Part shown: positions 26,127 to 33,711 of the stretch, piece after piece
Layout: the number at the start of each line of letters is the position of its first letter
How positions within the stretch are numbered: position 1 is the stretch's first letter
Virus record (IMG/VR): IMGVR_UViG_3300034073_003229
Location: 1-47,900 of that record
DNA length: 47,900 nt
Direction: 5' to 3' (one strand)
Origin: a virus
Translations under genes and position numbers: made by a program
Notes under the pieces: generated by a model
What the model saw: the letters and a program-made list of their open reading frames with translations, nothing else
Database searches by the model: none
What the model was told of the DNA's origin: nothing

Positions 26127-27056
26127 ATGAGTGAAAATAATAAAAACGAAGTTGCTATATTTGAAGAAATACGTAGAGACTTAACTGTCAATCAACAGTT
26201 AAAAGTTCCAATGAGTTATGTTTTTGGAAGAGGAACTGTTGGTAATATTGCAAGTTTTGGTGGAAATTCTTTAGCTGAAAATGCAGTTAAAGTTGATCAA
26301 GCTATGGTGGTATGCACCGAACTCCAAAAAATATGGAACCATAGTCATACACAATGGTCATGGAAACACATTAATATGGATAATGTGTCTCCCTTTGATA
26401 ATATGAGACAGATTTCTGCTGAATTAGCCGGTAAAAAGAATGCTCTAAATGAAGCTAAATGGAGACATGTAGAATCTGAGCTAAAATTAAAAAAATTAGA
26501 AGATGAATTACGTAGAGGTAAAGAAGATAACACAATTGATTATTGGAGAGAAGTTGAAATAAACATAAAAATTGCTAAATTAAAAGAAGGTTTGTCCGAA
26601 GGGATGACTTATATAGAAGGTGCAATGAAAGATGTTCTTGCTCTTAATGAATTGTATGAACAATTAACTGCAAGAATATCTAATTTTTCAGAAGCTGATT
26701 TAGAAAAAGCAGAAAGTAAAAACCATTTACGTCGTGCATTAGCACAATCAATACGAGATGTAAGAATGACTGGTTCTATTACTAAAGGTGAACAAGAATT
26801 AATGGAACAAATTGGTGTAAATCCAATGAAATTACAAAAAATACTAAGATCGTATGTGGCTCAAGAAGAAAAGCAAGAAACCTGGGGCATTGATGAGTTA
26901 TACAACTTTATAAATAAATTAACTGATGAGTTAATTGATGAACATAAAATAGATGTAATCCGAATGAATTTACAAGGATTTACGCAAGATTCACCGGAAC
27001 AGTATTCTTACATAAATAAGGTTGCTAAACTAAAAAATAATGACGGAGAAAGTTAA
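26127..27056 (+). CDS. Conserved T4-like phage protein with coiled coil, unknown function
   Basis: I place the start at ATG 26127, 11 nt after AGGAG at 26111-26115 and just past the upstream stop, rather than at ATG 26103 inside the previous gene; this gives 309 residues. The middle (about 90-190) is strongly helical and charged (ALNEAKWRHVESELKLKKLE), probably a coiled coil. GRGTVGNIASFGGNSLAEN near the N-terminus is a Gly-rich loop I associate with proteins of T4-like cyanophages. No catalytic motif was found. It forms a block with the next two small genes. Confidence 0.6.
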   Translation: MSENNKNEVAIFEEIRRDLTVNQQLKVPMSYVFGRGTVGNIASFGGNSLAENAVKVDQAMVVCTELQKIWNHSHTQWSWKHINMDNVSPFDNMRQISAELAGKKNALNEAKWRHVESELKLKKLEDELRRGKEDNTIDYWREVEINIKIAKLKEGLSEGMTYIEGAMKDVLALNELYEQLTARISNFSEADLEKAESKNHLRRALAQSIRDVRMTGSITKGEQELMEQIGVNPMKLQKILRSYVAQEEKQETWGIDELYNFINKLTDELIDEHKIDVIRMNLQGFTQDSPEQYSYINKVAKLKNNDGES

Positions 27057-27388
27057 TGGCAATTGTAGAATATTTGCTTCATAGAAATGAACAAGGTCAC
27101 AAAATTGTACCACCATTTATTATAGATGGTGGTCATTGGTGGAATCCTGTTGATTTTACGATGGTAGGGTGGATAGATGATGTCCGTGATTACTATGTTC
27201 CTGATACTCTTATAATTTTATCAAAAGAAGAGTTTGCCAATAGATTATTAAGTATGCATAATGTAAATCCATTAATGGCAGAAAGCCAATCACCTGAAGC
27301 TGAACCAACTCCAATGACTAATGAACAAGTTATTGATATTGCAAATGAATGGTATGATAAATTTACACAAACTCATACTGGAAGTTAA
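27056..27388 (+). CDS. Conserved small T4-like phage protein, unknown function
   Basis: A 110-residue protein coupled to the previous gene by TAATG. The pattern DGGHWWNPVDFTMVGWIDD, then DYYVPDTLIILSKEEF, then a Pro/Glu linker and a helical end (NEQVIDIANEWYDKF) is recurrent in small proteins of T4-like marine phages. There is no signal peptide, membrane segment or metal motif. Its role is unknown. It sits between the modification cassette and the second propeller group. Confidence 0.6.
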   Translation: MAIVEYLLHRNEQGHKIVPPFIIDGGHWWNPVDFTMVGWIDDVRDYYVPDTLIILSKEEFANRLLSMHNVNPLMAESQSPEAEPTPMTNEQVIDIANEWYDKFTQTHTGS

Positions 27389-27391
27389 TTT

Positions 27392-27520
27392 ATGGAATTA
27401 TTGATTGCTAATAAATTAAAAGAAATGGATTTAATTGAACTTATTGAGTTTTTAAGAAAGCTCAAGTTCGAAGATTATGATGCATTTAGAAAGTTGAAAG
27501 AAGTATTGGATGATATTTAA
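27392..27520 (+). CDS. 42-residue helical protein
   Basis: ATG at 27392 to TAA at 27518-27520, sharing a base with the ATG of the next propeller gene (TAATG), which supports real translation. The product is almost entirely helical and charged (MDLIELIEFLRKLKFEDYD), with spaced Leu and Ile suggesting an amphipathic helix pair. Without it, the 131-nt gap would be unusually long for this cluster. Its function is unknown. Confidence 0.6.
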   Translation: MELLIANKLKEMDLIELIEFLRKLKFEDYDAFRKLKEVLDDI

Positions 27521-28524
27521 TGGCTATAACTATCTATTCAGATAAAATTGTAATAGGTGATTACACATTATTGGAAACACCAACTGGTTTTTCTATTGAT
27601 GGTAATTTAGATGCGAATTCATTTGGTATAACAGCCTCTACAGCATATACACTCGGGGGTACTACTGGGACTCCAGTTAATACTATTAATAGTTTTCCAT
27701 TCTCTACCCCATTTACAATTGCAACTGATTCTGGAGATTTATCTCAAGCTAAGTCTATTGCTGCAGGGGCATACTCATCTACTAATGGGTATTCTGCTGG
27801 TGGATTTACACCAACTGCAATAAATACTATTGATAATTTTCCATTTAGTACACCCTTTATAACAGCAACTGATATAGGTGATTTATCAGTTGTTAGAGCT
27901 AATGCGGGTGGAGGTAATTCTTCATCTTTACATGGATATGTGTCAGGGGGGCAATCAAATCCTTCTTTTCTGTATTTAAATTCTACTGATCGATATCCAT
28001 TTAGTACACCATTTGCAACTGCTACACCTGTAATAAATCTTTCAAGTAACCGAATTGCACATGCAGCACATTCTTCTTCAACTGATGGATATGTTTCAGG
28101 TGGTAATAACCCTCCAGTTGGAAGACTTAACAGCATCGAAAAATTTCCATTTAGTTCACCATATACAATTACTGATATAGGAGATTTGACATCAACTATA
28201 CAGGCTACTTCCGGTCATTCATCGCCCGATAGCGGATATACTGCTGGTGGAAATTCTGGTTCACCTACTAATATAATTCAAAGTTTTCCATTCAGTACTC
28301 CGTTTACGACTGCTACTGATATTGGAGACTTAGTAATATCTAGAGAATATCCTGGTGGTAATTCTTCTGCAACTGATGGGTATAACTCCGGTGGAAGAAC
28401 ACCTCCGATACCAGCATATTATAATATCATAGATAAATTTCCTTTTACTACTCCATTTGTCACAGCTGTTGATATTGGTGACATAACGGTATCTGTGGGT
28501 GGAATAGTTGGAGTTCAAGGATAA
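27520..28524 (+). CDS. Six-repeat Kelch-like beta-propeller protein D
   Basis: A 334-residue paralogue of the three propellers near 19-22 kb, starting in a TAATG overlap. The N-terminal module (MAITIYSDKIVIGDYTLLET, then a TGFSIDG turn) closely matches those of the next two genes. The six diglycine strands are AYTLGG, GYSAGG, GYVSGG, GYVSGG, GYTAGG and GYNSGG. The third repeat is odd (YPFSTPFATATPVINLSS) and the fourth is one residue shorter (SSPYTITDIGDL). It ends in GGIVGVQG without a final strand. It is inferred to be a virion adhesin; no biochemical role is visible. Confidence 0.63.
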   Translation: MAITIYSDKIVIGDYTLLETPTGFSIDGNLDANSFGITASTAYTLGGTTGTPVNTINSFPFSTPFTIATDSGDLSQAKSIAAGAYSSTNGYSAGGFTPTAINTIDNFPFSTPFITATDIGDLSVVRANAGGGNSSSLHGYVSGGQSNPSFLYLNSTDRYPFSTPFATATPVINLSSNRIAHAAHSSSTDGYVSGGNNPPVGRLNSIEKFPFSSPYTITDIGDLTSTIQATSGHSSPDSGYTAGGNSGSPTNIIQSFPFSTPFTTATDIGDLVISREYPGGNSSATDGYNSGGRTPPIPAYYNIIDKFPFTTPFVTAVDIGDITVSVGGIVGVQG

Positions 28525-28527
28525 ATT

Positions 28528-29301
28528 ATGGCAATTAAAATAACACAAAATAGTATATTATTTGGTGAATACGCATTAAGTGAAACTCCTACAGGTTTAA
28601 CATTTGATGGTGAAATTCAAGGATATTTTCCGCCTGCAATTTTAACTGTCGGTTCAGCGCCTACTCCCACTCCTACCCCTTCGCCTCCACCACCTCCACC
28701 ACCGCCTCCACCACCTCCACCACCACCTCCTCCTCCTCCCCCAGGAAGTAATACTCCTACTGCACCATTGTTGACTTTTAATTATACTGCACCAACAACA
28801 ACAGTCGGTCCAATAAATATTTACTATAGACGTCTTTTGTTTAAGACAATATATACTGCGGCAGAATTAAATACTGCTGGATGGACATCTTCAGATACTA
28901 TATATAGAATATCTTTTTATGTAACTAGTGTTCCAGTATATCAACCTATACCAGGATGGACCATTGGGATGCAAAACACTGCTTCTGCTGTTGGATCAGA
29001 TTTGACAAGTGGATGGACTACTGTTCGTGCAGCTACCAATTCTCCAACTTTTACAGTAAATACAGAAAATATTATTACTTTAGATATTGCTTTTACTTGG
29101 GATGGAACTAGTAATCTTGCTATCGGTTTTGCTAGTTCTCAAATTAGTCCTACATATAGCCCATCAGGTGCAGTTCGAGGTAATACCCCTGGAAACTCAA
29201 GAAGTGCCCGCACGGACTCAGCAGGTAGCTATACGCTGATAACCGCAGCTCCTACGACCACTACATATCGTCCAATAATAACACTATATAATTCATTATA
29301 A
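28528..29301 (+). CDS. Poly-proline adhesin-like protein sharing the propeller N-terminal module
   Basis: A 257-residue protein. Residues 1-33 (MAIKITQNSILFGEYALSET, then TGLTFDG) are the same module as in its propeller neighbours. Residues 46-52 are Thr/Pro and Ser, followed by 20 consecutive prolines (53-72), a rigid polyproline-II spacer. Residues about 78-257 are beta-rich: YYRRLLFKTIYTAAELNTAG, then ISFYVTSVP, then WTIGMQNT, TLDIAFTWDGTSNLAIGF. This resembles the jelly-roll seen in large secreted adhesins of Bacteroidota. It looks like an anchor-spacer-head protein in which the propeller has been swapped for another binding head. Confidence 0.62.
   Translation: MAIKITQNSILFGEYALSETPTGLTFDGEIQGYFPPAILTVGSAPTPTPTPSPPPPPPPPPPPPPPPPPPPPGSNTPTAPLLTFNYTAPTTTVGPINIYYRRLLFKTIYTAAELNTAGWTSSDTIYRISFYVTSVPVYQPIPGWTIGMQNTASAVGSDLTSGWTTVRAATNSPTFTVNTENIITLDIAFTWDGTSNLAIGFASSQISPTYSPSGAVRGNTPGNSRSARTDSAGSYTLITAAPTTTTYRPIITLYNSL
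28684..28743 (+). repeat. Run of 20 proline codons
   Basis: Twenty consecutive CCN codons (CCT, CCA, one CCG, one CCC). It is a clear C-rich island in AT-rich DNA. Translation of such a run normally depends on host EF-P. The mixed codons argue against simple slippage of one triplet. Confidence 0.95.
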
Positions 29302-30335
29302 TGACAATAACGATATCTGGAAGTTCAATAAATTTTGGTACTTATTCATTAGAAATAAGTGATACTGGTATTTCTTTAACTAATACTGGCACTTTATATG
29401 CTAATGCATTTACTGATTTGCACCCTAATGTAATGGGTCAAATAGAAGGATATAATGCTGGTGGATTAGTTCCGCCTTATACTAATACTATTGACAAATT
29501 TCCATTTAGTTCACCTTTTGCTATAACTGATGTTGGTGATTTATCTTCTGTAAGATTTACACTTGCTCCGCAAAGTTCTTCAAGTAATGGTTATTTTTCT
29601 GGAGGAACTGTGCCTCCAGTAACTCCAATAAATAGTATTGATAGTTTTCCATTTAGTACTCCATTTGCAACAGCAACTGATGCCGGTGATTTATCGCAAT
29701 CTAGAAGTGAAGCTAGCGGACAGTCTTCTTCAACTGAAGGGTATACTTCTGGTGGATTTGCCCCTCCATTTTCTAATACAATAGATAAATTTCCATTTAG
29801 TACACCATTTACAACTGCTTCTGATGTAGGTGATCTAACACAAGCTAAAAATAGATTAAGCGGTCATTCTTCTGCAACAGAAGGCTATAATTCTGGTGGC
29901 AATTTGCCATCTCAGACTAATGTAATTGAAAAATTTCCTTTCAGCACTCCAGTTTCAGTATCTGACATCGGAGATTTAGCCCAAAGTAAATATTTTCACA
30001 CTTCACATTCTTCAAAATTGTATGGATTTTCTGCGGGTGGATCAATATTTACGCCTAGTACTAGAATAAATACAATAGAGCGTTTCCCTTTTAGTACACC
30101 ATTTACTACCGCTTCTGGTATTGGATATTTAAGTCAATCAAGAGATAGGGCTGGTTCTCAAAATTCTACAACTGAAGGGTATACTTCTGGTGGAACATTA
30201 ACTCCCCCGGCTCCCACTCCAGCTAATAATATTAATACTATTGATAAGTTTCCATTTACTACTAGATTCATAACTGCAACTGATGTGGGTGATTTAGCTG
30301 ATAATAGGACTGATGTATCTGGAAATCAATATTAA
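29301..30335 (+). CDS. Six-repeat Kelch-like beta-propeller protein E
   Basis: A 344-residue paralogue, coupled by TAATG to the poly-Pro gene. The N-terminal module is MTITISGSSINFGTYSLEIS followed by a longer linker. It has six repeats with diglycine strands GYNAGG, GYFSGG, GYTSGG, GYNSGG, GFSAGG and GYTSGG; repeats 1 and 4 carry the one-residue deletion also seen in protein D. The loop before the last core is long and Pro-rich (TLTPPAPTPANNIN). It ends LADNRTDVSGNQY. This is the fifth and last propeller of the window. Confidence 0.63.
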   Translation: MTITISGSSINFGTYSLEISDTGISLTNTGTLYANAFTDLHPNVMGQIEGYNAGGLVPPYTNTIDKFPFSSPFAITDVGDLSSVRFTLAPQSSSSNGYFSGGTVPPVTPINSIDSFPFSTPFATATDAGDLSQSRSEASGQSSSTEGYTSGGFAPPFSNTIDKFPFSTPFTTASDVGDLTQAKNRLSGHSSATEGYNSGGNLPSQTNVIEKFPFSTPVSVSDIGDLAQSKYFHTSHSSKLYGFSAGGSIFTPSTRINTIERFPFSTPFTTASGIGYLSQSRDRAGSQNSTTEGYTSGGTLTPPAPTPANNINTIDKFPFTTRFITATDVGDLADNRTDVSGNQY

Positions 30336-30376
30336 CTTAATTTATAAATTTATATAAAATAAAAATATAATACCTA

Positions 30377-30405
30377 TTTACAATAATTTTAAATTGCTGT
30401 ATAAT
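30377..30405 (+). promoter_or_regulatory. Sigma70-type promoter of the second modification cassette
   Basis: TTTACA at 30377-30382 and TATAAT at 30400-30405 with a 17-base spacer. Only 7 bases separate the -10 box from the ATG at 30413, so the transcript is predicted to start at or within a base of the start codon. No ribosome binding site is present. ATAATACGTGTTAT at 30401-30414 is an imperfect palindrome sharing GTGTTAT with the operator at 22025. Confidence 0.62.
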
Positions 30406-30412
30406 ACGTGTT

Positions 30413-31267
30413 ATGACTATAAAAATTCTTGTAATGGGATTGCCAGGATCTGGTAAAACATACTTCTCTGAAAAGTTAAAAAAATATTTAGAAGAAAATT
30501 CCAGTTATGATTCAATGCCCGCATATCGTATGGGTCAGTATGAATTACCTCCTATACATTATAAATCTAAAGTAGACTGGTTTAATGCCGATGAAATTAG
30601 AAAAAAATTTAATGATTGGGACTTTTCTAATGAAGGTAGAATTAGACAAAGTTTACGTATGGCAGAATTTGCTTTAAAATGTTCTGGTGATTTTGTTATA
30701 TGCGACTTTGTTGCACCGTTACCAGAAATGCGCTCTAATTTTAAAGCCGATTGGACAATATGGATGGATACTGTTAATGAAAGTATATATGAAGATACTA
30801 ATAAATTATTTGTTCAACCAGAAGTTTATGATTTTAGAATAAATGAAAAAAATGCAGATAAATGGGTAAAATTTGTTGGGGATAGTATACTTTTTAATAA
30901 AAAAAGACCCATTTTTGATTATAAAAAAGAATCTACTTTGATGTTAGGTAGGTATCAACCATGGCATGCTGGACATCGTGCTCTTTTTGAAAAAGCTTTA
31001 TCAAAGACTGGACAAGTTATTATACAAGTTAGGGATTGTAAAGGATGGAATGGCAGTAATCCATTTGATTTTAATCAGATAAAAAATTTTATTAAACGTG
31101 ATTTAGATTTACTTTATCAAGGTCAATATGATATAATATTGGTACCTAATATAACTAATATCGTTTATGGTAGAGATGTTGGATATAATATAGAAAAAAT
31201 AGAATTAACTGAAGAAATAGAAAAAATATCGGCAACAGATATTAGAAAAAGTATGGGCCTTGTATAA
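30413..31267 (+). CDS. Kinase-nucleotidyltransferase fusion (APS-kinase-like plus NMNAT/cytidylyltransferase-like)
   Basis: A 284-residue protein. Residues 9-16 (GLPGSGKT) are a Walker A loop. WFNADEIRKKFNDWDFSNEG, then RQSLRMAEFA and VICDFVAPLPEMR, follow the layout of APS kinase. The second domain (about 172-284) has MLGRYQPWHAGHRALFEKAL with HxGH at 185-188 and ISATDIRKS at the end, as in NMN adenylyltransferases and related cytidylyltransferases. It may phosphorylate and then nucleotidylate one substrate, or act in PAPS, NAD or nucleotide-sugar supply. The second domain is far too short for a classical ATP sulfurylase. It is coupled to the next gene by TAATG. Confidence 0.68.
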   Translation: MTIKILVMGLPGSGKTYFSEKLKKYLEENSSYDSMPAYRMGQYELPPIHYKSKVDWFNADEIRKKFNDWDFSNEGRIRQSLRMAEFALKCSGDFVICDFVAPLPEMRSNFKADWTIWMDTVNESIYEDTNKLFVQPEVYDFRINEKNADKWVKFVGDSILFNKKRPIFDYKKESTLMLGRYQPWHAGHRALFEKALSKTGQVIIQVRDCKGWNGSNPFDFNQIKNFIKRDLDLLYQGQYDIILVPNITNIVYGRDVGYNIEKIELTEEIEKISATDIRKSMGLV

Positions 31268-31971
31268 TGTTTAAAACACCATTTCCTCATATAGTTATTG
31301 ATAATTTTTTAAATGAGGAATTAGCACTTGAATTATCAAATGAATTCCCAGATTATAAAGATGAAAAATGGTATTATTACGATAATCCATTAGAAAATAA
31401 AAAAGCCAATAATAATTGGGGTATGTTTCCTTCAACAACATATAATTTTTTTCACTACTTAAATTCTGATATTTTTATAAATTCTTTAAAAACAGACTTT
31501 AATATAGCAAAATTATATCCCGATCATGGATTACATGGCGCAGGATGGCATATGCATTCTGCTGGTGGTAAACTAAATGTTCATTTGGATTATTCAATCC
31601 ATCCTAAGTTAAAATTACAACGAAAATTAAATTTAATTTTATATCTTACACCTGATTGGAATCCAGCATGGGGCGGTAATTTAGAACTATGGGAACATAA
31701 TCCAATAACTAATCAGCCTTTAAAATTATCAAAAACAATAGAAAATAAATTTAATAGAGCAGTTATTTTTGATACTACCCAGAATTCTTGGCATGGATTT
31801 GCGGAAGAAATTAAATGCCCGAATAATGTATATAGAAAAAGTATTGCAATGTATTACTTGACAAATTTGGCAGAAGATACTGAAGTTAGATATCGAGCTT
31901 TATATTCTCCAAGTAAAGACCAAATGGGTAATCCATCAATTGAAGAATTAATAAGAAAGAGATCACGTTAA
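31267..31971 (+). CDS. 2OG-Fe(II) oxygenase (prolyl-4-hydroxylase-like)
   Basis: A 234-residue protein. FPHIVIDNFLNEELALELS is the usual start of this family. LNVHLDYSIHPKL at about 106-118 gives the H-x-D iron ligands, followed by KLNLILYLTPDWNPAWGGNL, a strong family signature. NSWHGF supplies the distal His and YRKSIAMYYL the 2OG-binding Arg, so all core residues are present. It would hydroxylate a protein side chain or small molecule; the substrate is unknown. It lies in the cassette between the kinase fusion and the glycosyltransferase-oxygenase fusion. Confidence 0.8.
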   Translation: MFKTPFPHIVIDNFLNEELALELSNEFPDYKDEKWYYYDNPLENKKANNNWGMFPSTTYNFFHYLNSDIFINSLKTDFNIAKLYPDHGLHGAGWHMHSAGGKLNVHLDYSIHPKLKLQRKLNLILYLTPDWNPAWGGNLELWEHNPITNQPLKLSKTIENKFNRAVIFDTTQNSWHGFAEEIKCPNNVYRKSIAMYYLTNLAEDTEVRYRALYSPSKDQMGNPSIEELIRKRSR

Positions 31972-31973
31972 TT

Positions 31974-33710
31974 ATGAAAAATAAAAAAACAAAAATTGTA
32001 ATGATGTCAATGTTTAGAAATGAAGCTAAAACTATTGGCAGAATGTTAGAATCATGTTACAAGTATATTGATTATTATGTATTACAAGATAATGGTTCAA
32101 CTGATGGGACTCCTGAGGTTGTAGCAAATTTTTTCAAAGATAAAAATATTCCTGGTTTTGTATATAAAGTTGAAGAAGGATGGGTTGGATTTGGATGGAA
32201 TAGGGATCATTTAGTTCAAACTGTTCAAAAAACTAATCACGGATGTGATTGGATTTTAAAAATGGACTGTGATGAAGTTTTGGTTGTTGATGATGATTTA
32301 GATTGGCGTGTTTTTGATGATACATCAATTCAAGCTTTTCATGTTCCCGCAGTAGCTGATAATTGTCTTTATCATCGGGCTTGGATGTATAACTCTAAAT
32401 TTCCTTGGAGATTTAATCATGATACTGCCCACGAAACTGTATATATGGATATTGAAGGAATTAAAGAAAACTTTCAATGTGTAAATTTACCATATGGTTT
32501 CAGACAAATCGGATATACTGATGGGCAAAGTTATGGTGTAAAAACAAAATACATAACAGATTCTCTAAAATTAGAAGAAAAATTAATTCGTGAAGAAACG
32601 ATGCTTACTGACTATTATCATTTTTGGTACATAGGAAAAAGCTATTATGACTCATTTAGAAGTGATTTTTATCCATTAAAAAGAAAACATTCTGAAGAAT
32701 TTGCTAGAAGAACAATATTTTATTTTAAAGAGTGGATAAATCATGCGCATAAAACATATGAAGAAACAGGAAAGCCTGAAAGAATAGATGAAATGGCATA
32801 CTATGCATTAATGTGCATTGGTTTAGTTTATAGATTTTTAAATGATACACCTGCTGCCATTAAGTCTCTGTTAGATGCATCCGATTTTTCTCCTCCAAGA
32901 AATGAGCATTATATGAGGTTAGCAGAAATTTACTATAGTGAAAATATGTTTAAGGAATTATTTGATATTACTGAATTCATGTTAAAATCAGATAGAAAAA
33001 ATCCGTTTCCTTTATACAATTTTATTATAGAAACTTATGCATATTATGATACTGGTCCTAAAATAAAAGAATTAAATCAATATGCAAGAGAAAAATTAAA
33101 CATAATTGAAGAGAAAAAGCCAATAGAAACCAATTTATATAACATTAGGATAAACCAAAACATGAAAAAAAGACTATTTGTAGTAGATAATTTTTATGAA
33201 AATGTAGATGATATTAGAAAATTTGCATTATCACTAGAATTTAAACAAGATTTAAGATGGTATAAAGGACTTAGAAGTACTTTAACTTTTAGGCCACCTT
33301 CAATTAAGGAAGCATTTGAAAAAATAATTGGTGAAAAAATACAGGTTTGGGATGAACATGCATTTAATGGATGTTTCCAAATAACAACTGCTGAAGATCC
33401 TCAAGTATATCACCATGATGTTCAAAAATGGGCAGGTATGATATATTTAAGCCCTGATGCACCACTAGAAAGTGGTACTAGATTGCATAGATCTAAAATT
33501 TCTGGTGCTAGACATGCAGATGAATCTAGTATTGATACTGCATTTTCTGGTGGATTTTATGACAGTACTAAATTCGATATAGTTGATAATGCTGGTAATA
33601 TCTACAATAGATTAGTTATAATGGATGCACGCTGTATACATTCTGCTGGATCGTATTTCGGTAATAGTAGTGAAAATGGTAGATTAATTCATTTATTTTT
33701 CTTTGACTAA
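31974..33710 (+). CDS. Fusion of GT2 glycosyltransferase, helical repeat and 2OG-Fe(II) oxygenase (DUF6445-like)
   Basis: A 578-residue protein. Residues 1-230: GT2 transferase with MMSMFRNEAKTIGRMLESC, then LQDNGSTDGTPEVV, and a D-C-D motif in KMDCDEVL. Residues about 255-380: helical TPR-like repeats (IKSLLDASDFSP, then YMRLAEIYYSENMFKELFDI). Residues 397-578: an oxygenase core beginning MKKRLFVVDNFYE, with H-H-D in QVYHHDVQKWAGMIYLSPDA, distal His in CIHSAG and Arg in NGRLIHLFF. An internal ATG at 33162 has AGGA upstream and could yield the oxygenase alone. One polypeptide could hydroxylate and glycosylate the same target, as animal and giant-virus collagen lysyl-hydroxylase/glycosyltransferases do. 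Confidence 0.75.
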   Translation: MKNKKTKIVMMSMFRNEAKTIGRMLESCYKYIDYYVLQDNGSTDGTPEVVANFFKDKNIPGFVYKVEEGWVGFGWNRDHLVQTVQKTNHGCDWILKMDCDEVLVVDDDLDWRVFDDTSIQAFHVPAVADNCLYHRAWMYNSKFPWRFNHDTAHETVYMDIEGIKENFQCVNLPYGFRQIGYTDGQSYGVKTKYITDSLKLEEKLIREETMLTDYYHFWYIGKSYYDSFRSDFYPLKRKHSEEFARRTIFYFKEWINHAHKTYEETGKPERIDEMAYYALMCIGLVYRFLNDTPAAIKSLLDASDFSPPRNEHYMRLAEIYYSENMFKELFDITEFMLKSDRKNPFPLYNFIIETYAYYDTGPKIKELNQYAREKLNIIEEKKPIETNLYNIRINQNMKKRLFVVDNFYENVDDIRKFALSLEFKQDLRWYKGLRSTLTFRPPSIKEAFEKIIGEKIQVWDEHAFNGCFQITTAEDPQVYHHDVQKWAGMIYLSPDAPLESGTRLHRSKISGARHADESSIDTAFSGGFYDSTKFDIVDNAGNIYNRLVIMDARCIHSAGSYFGNSSENGRLIHLFFFD

Positions 33711-33711
33711 A

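Noticed and set aside
18985-30335. Diversity-generating retroelement acting on the propeller genes
   Set aside because: No reverse transcriptase, template repeat or adenine-biased variable region is visible; variation looks like ordinary repeat divergence and exchange.
30946-31267. C-terminal domain of the kinase fusion as a classical ATP sulfurylase
   Set aside because: It is only about 110 residues, and the HxGH and ISATxIR motifs fit NMNAT/cytidylyltransferases better; kept only as a weak possibility.
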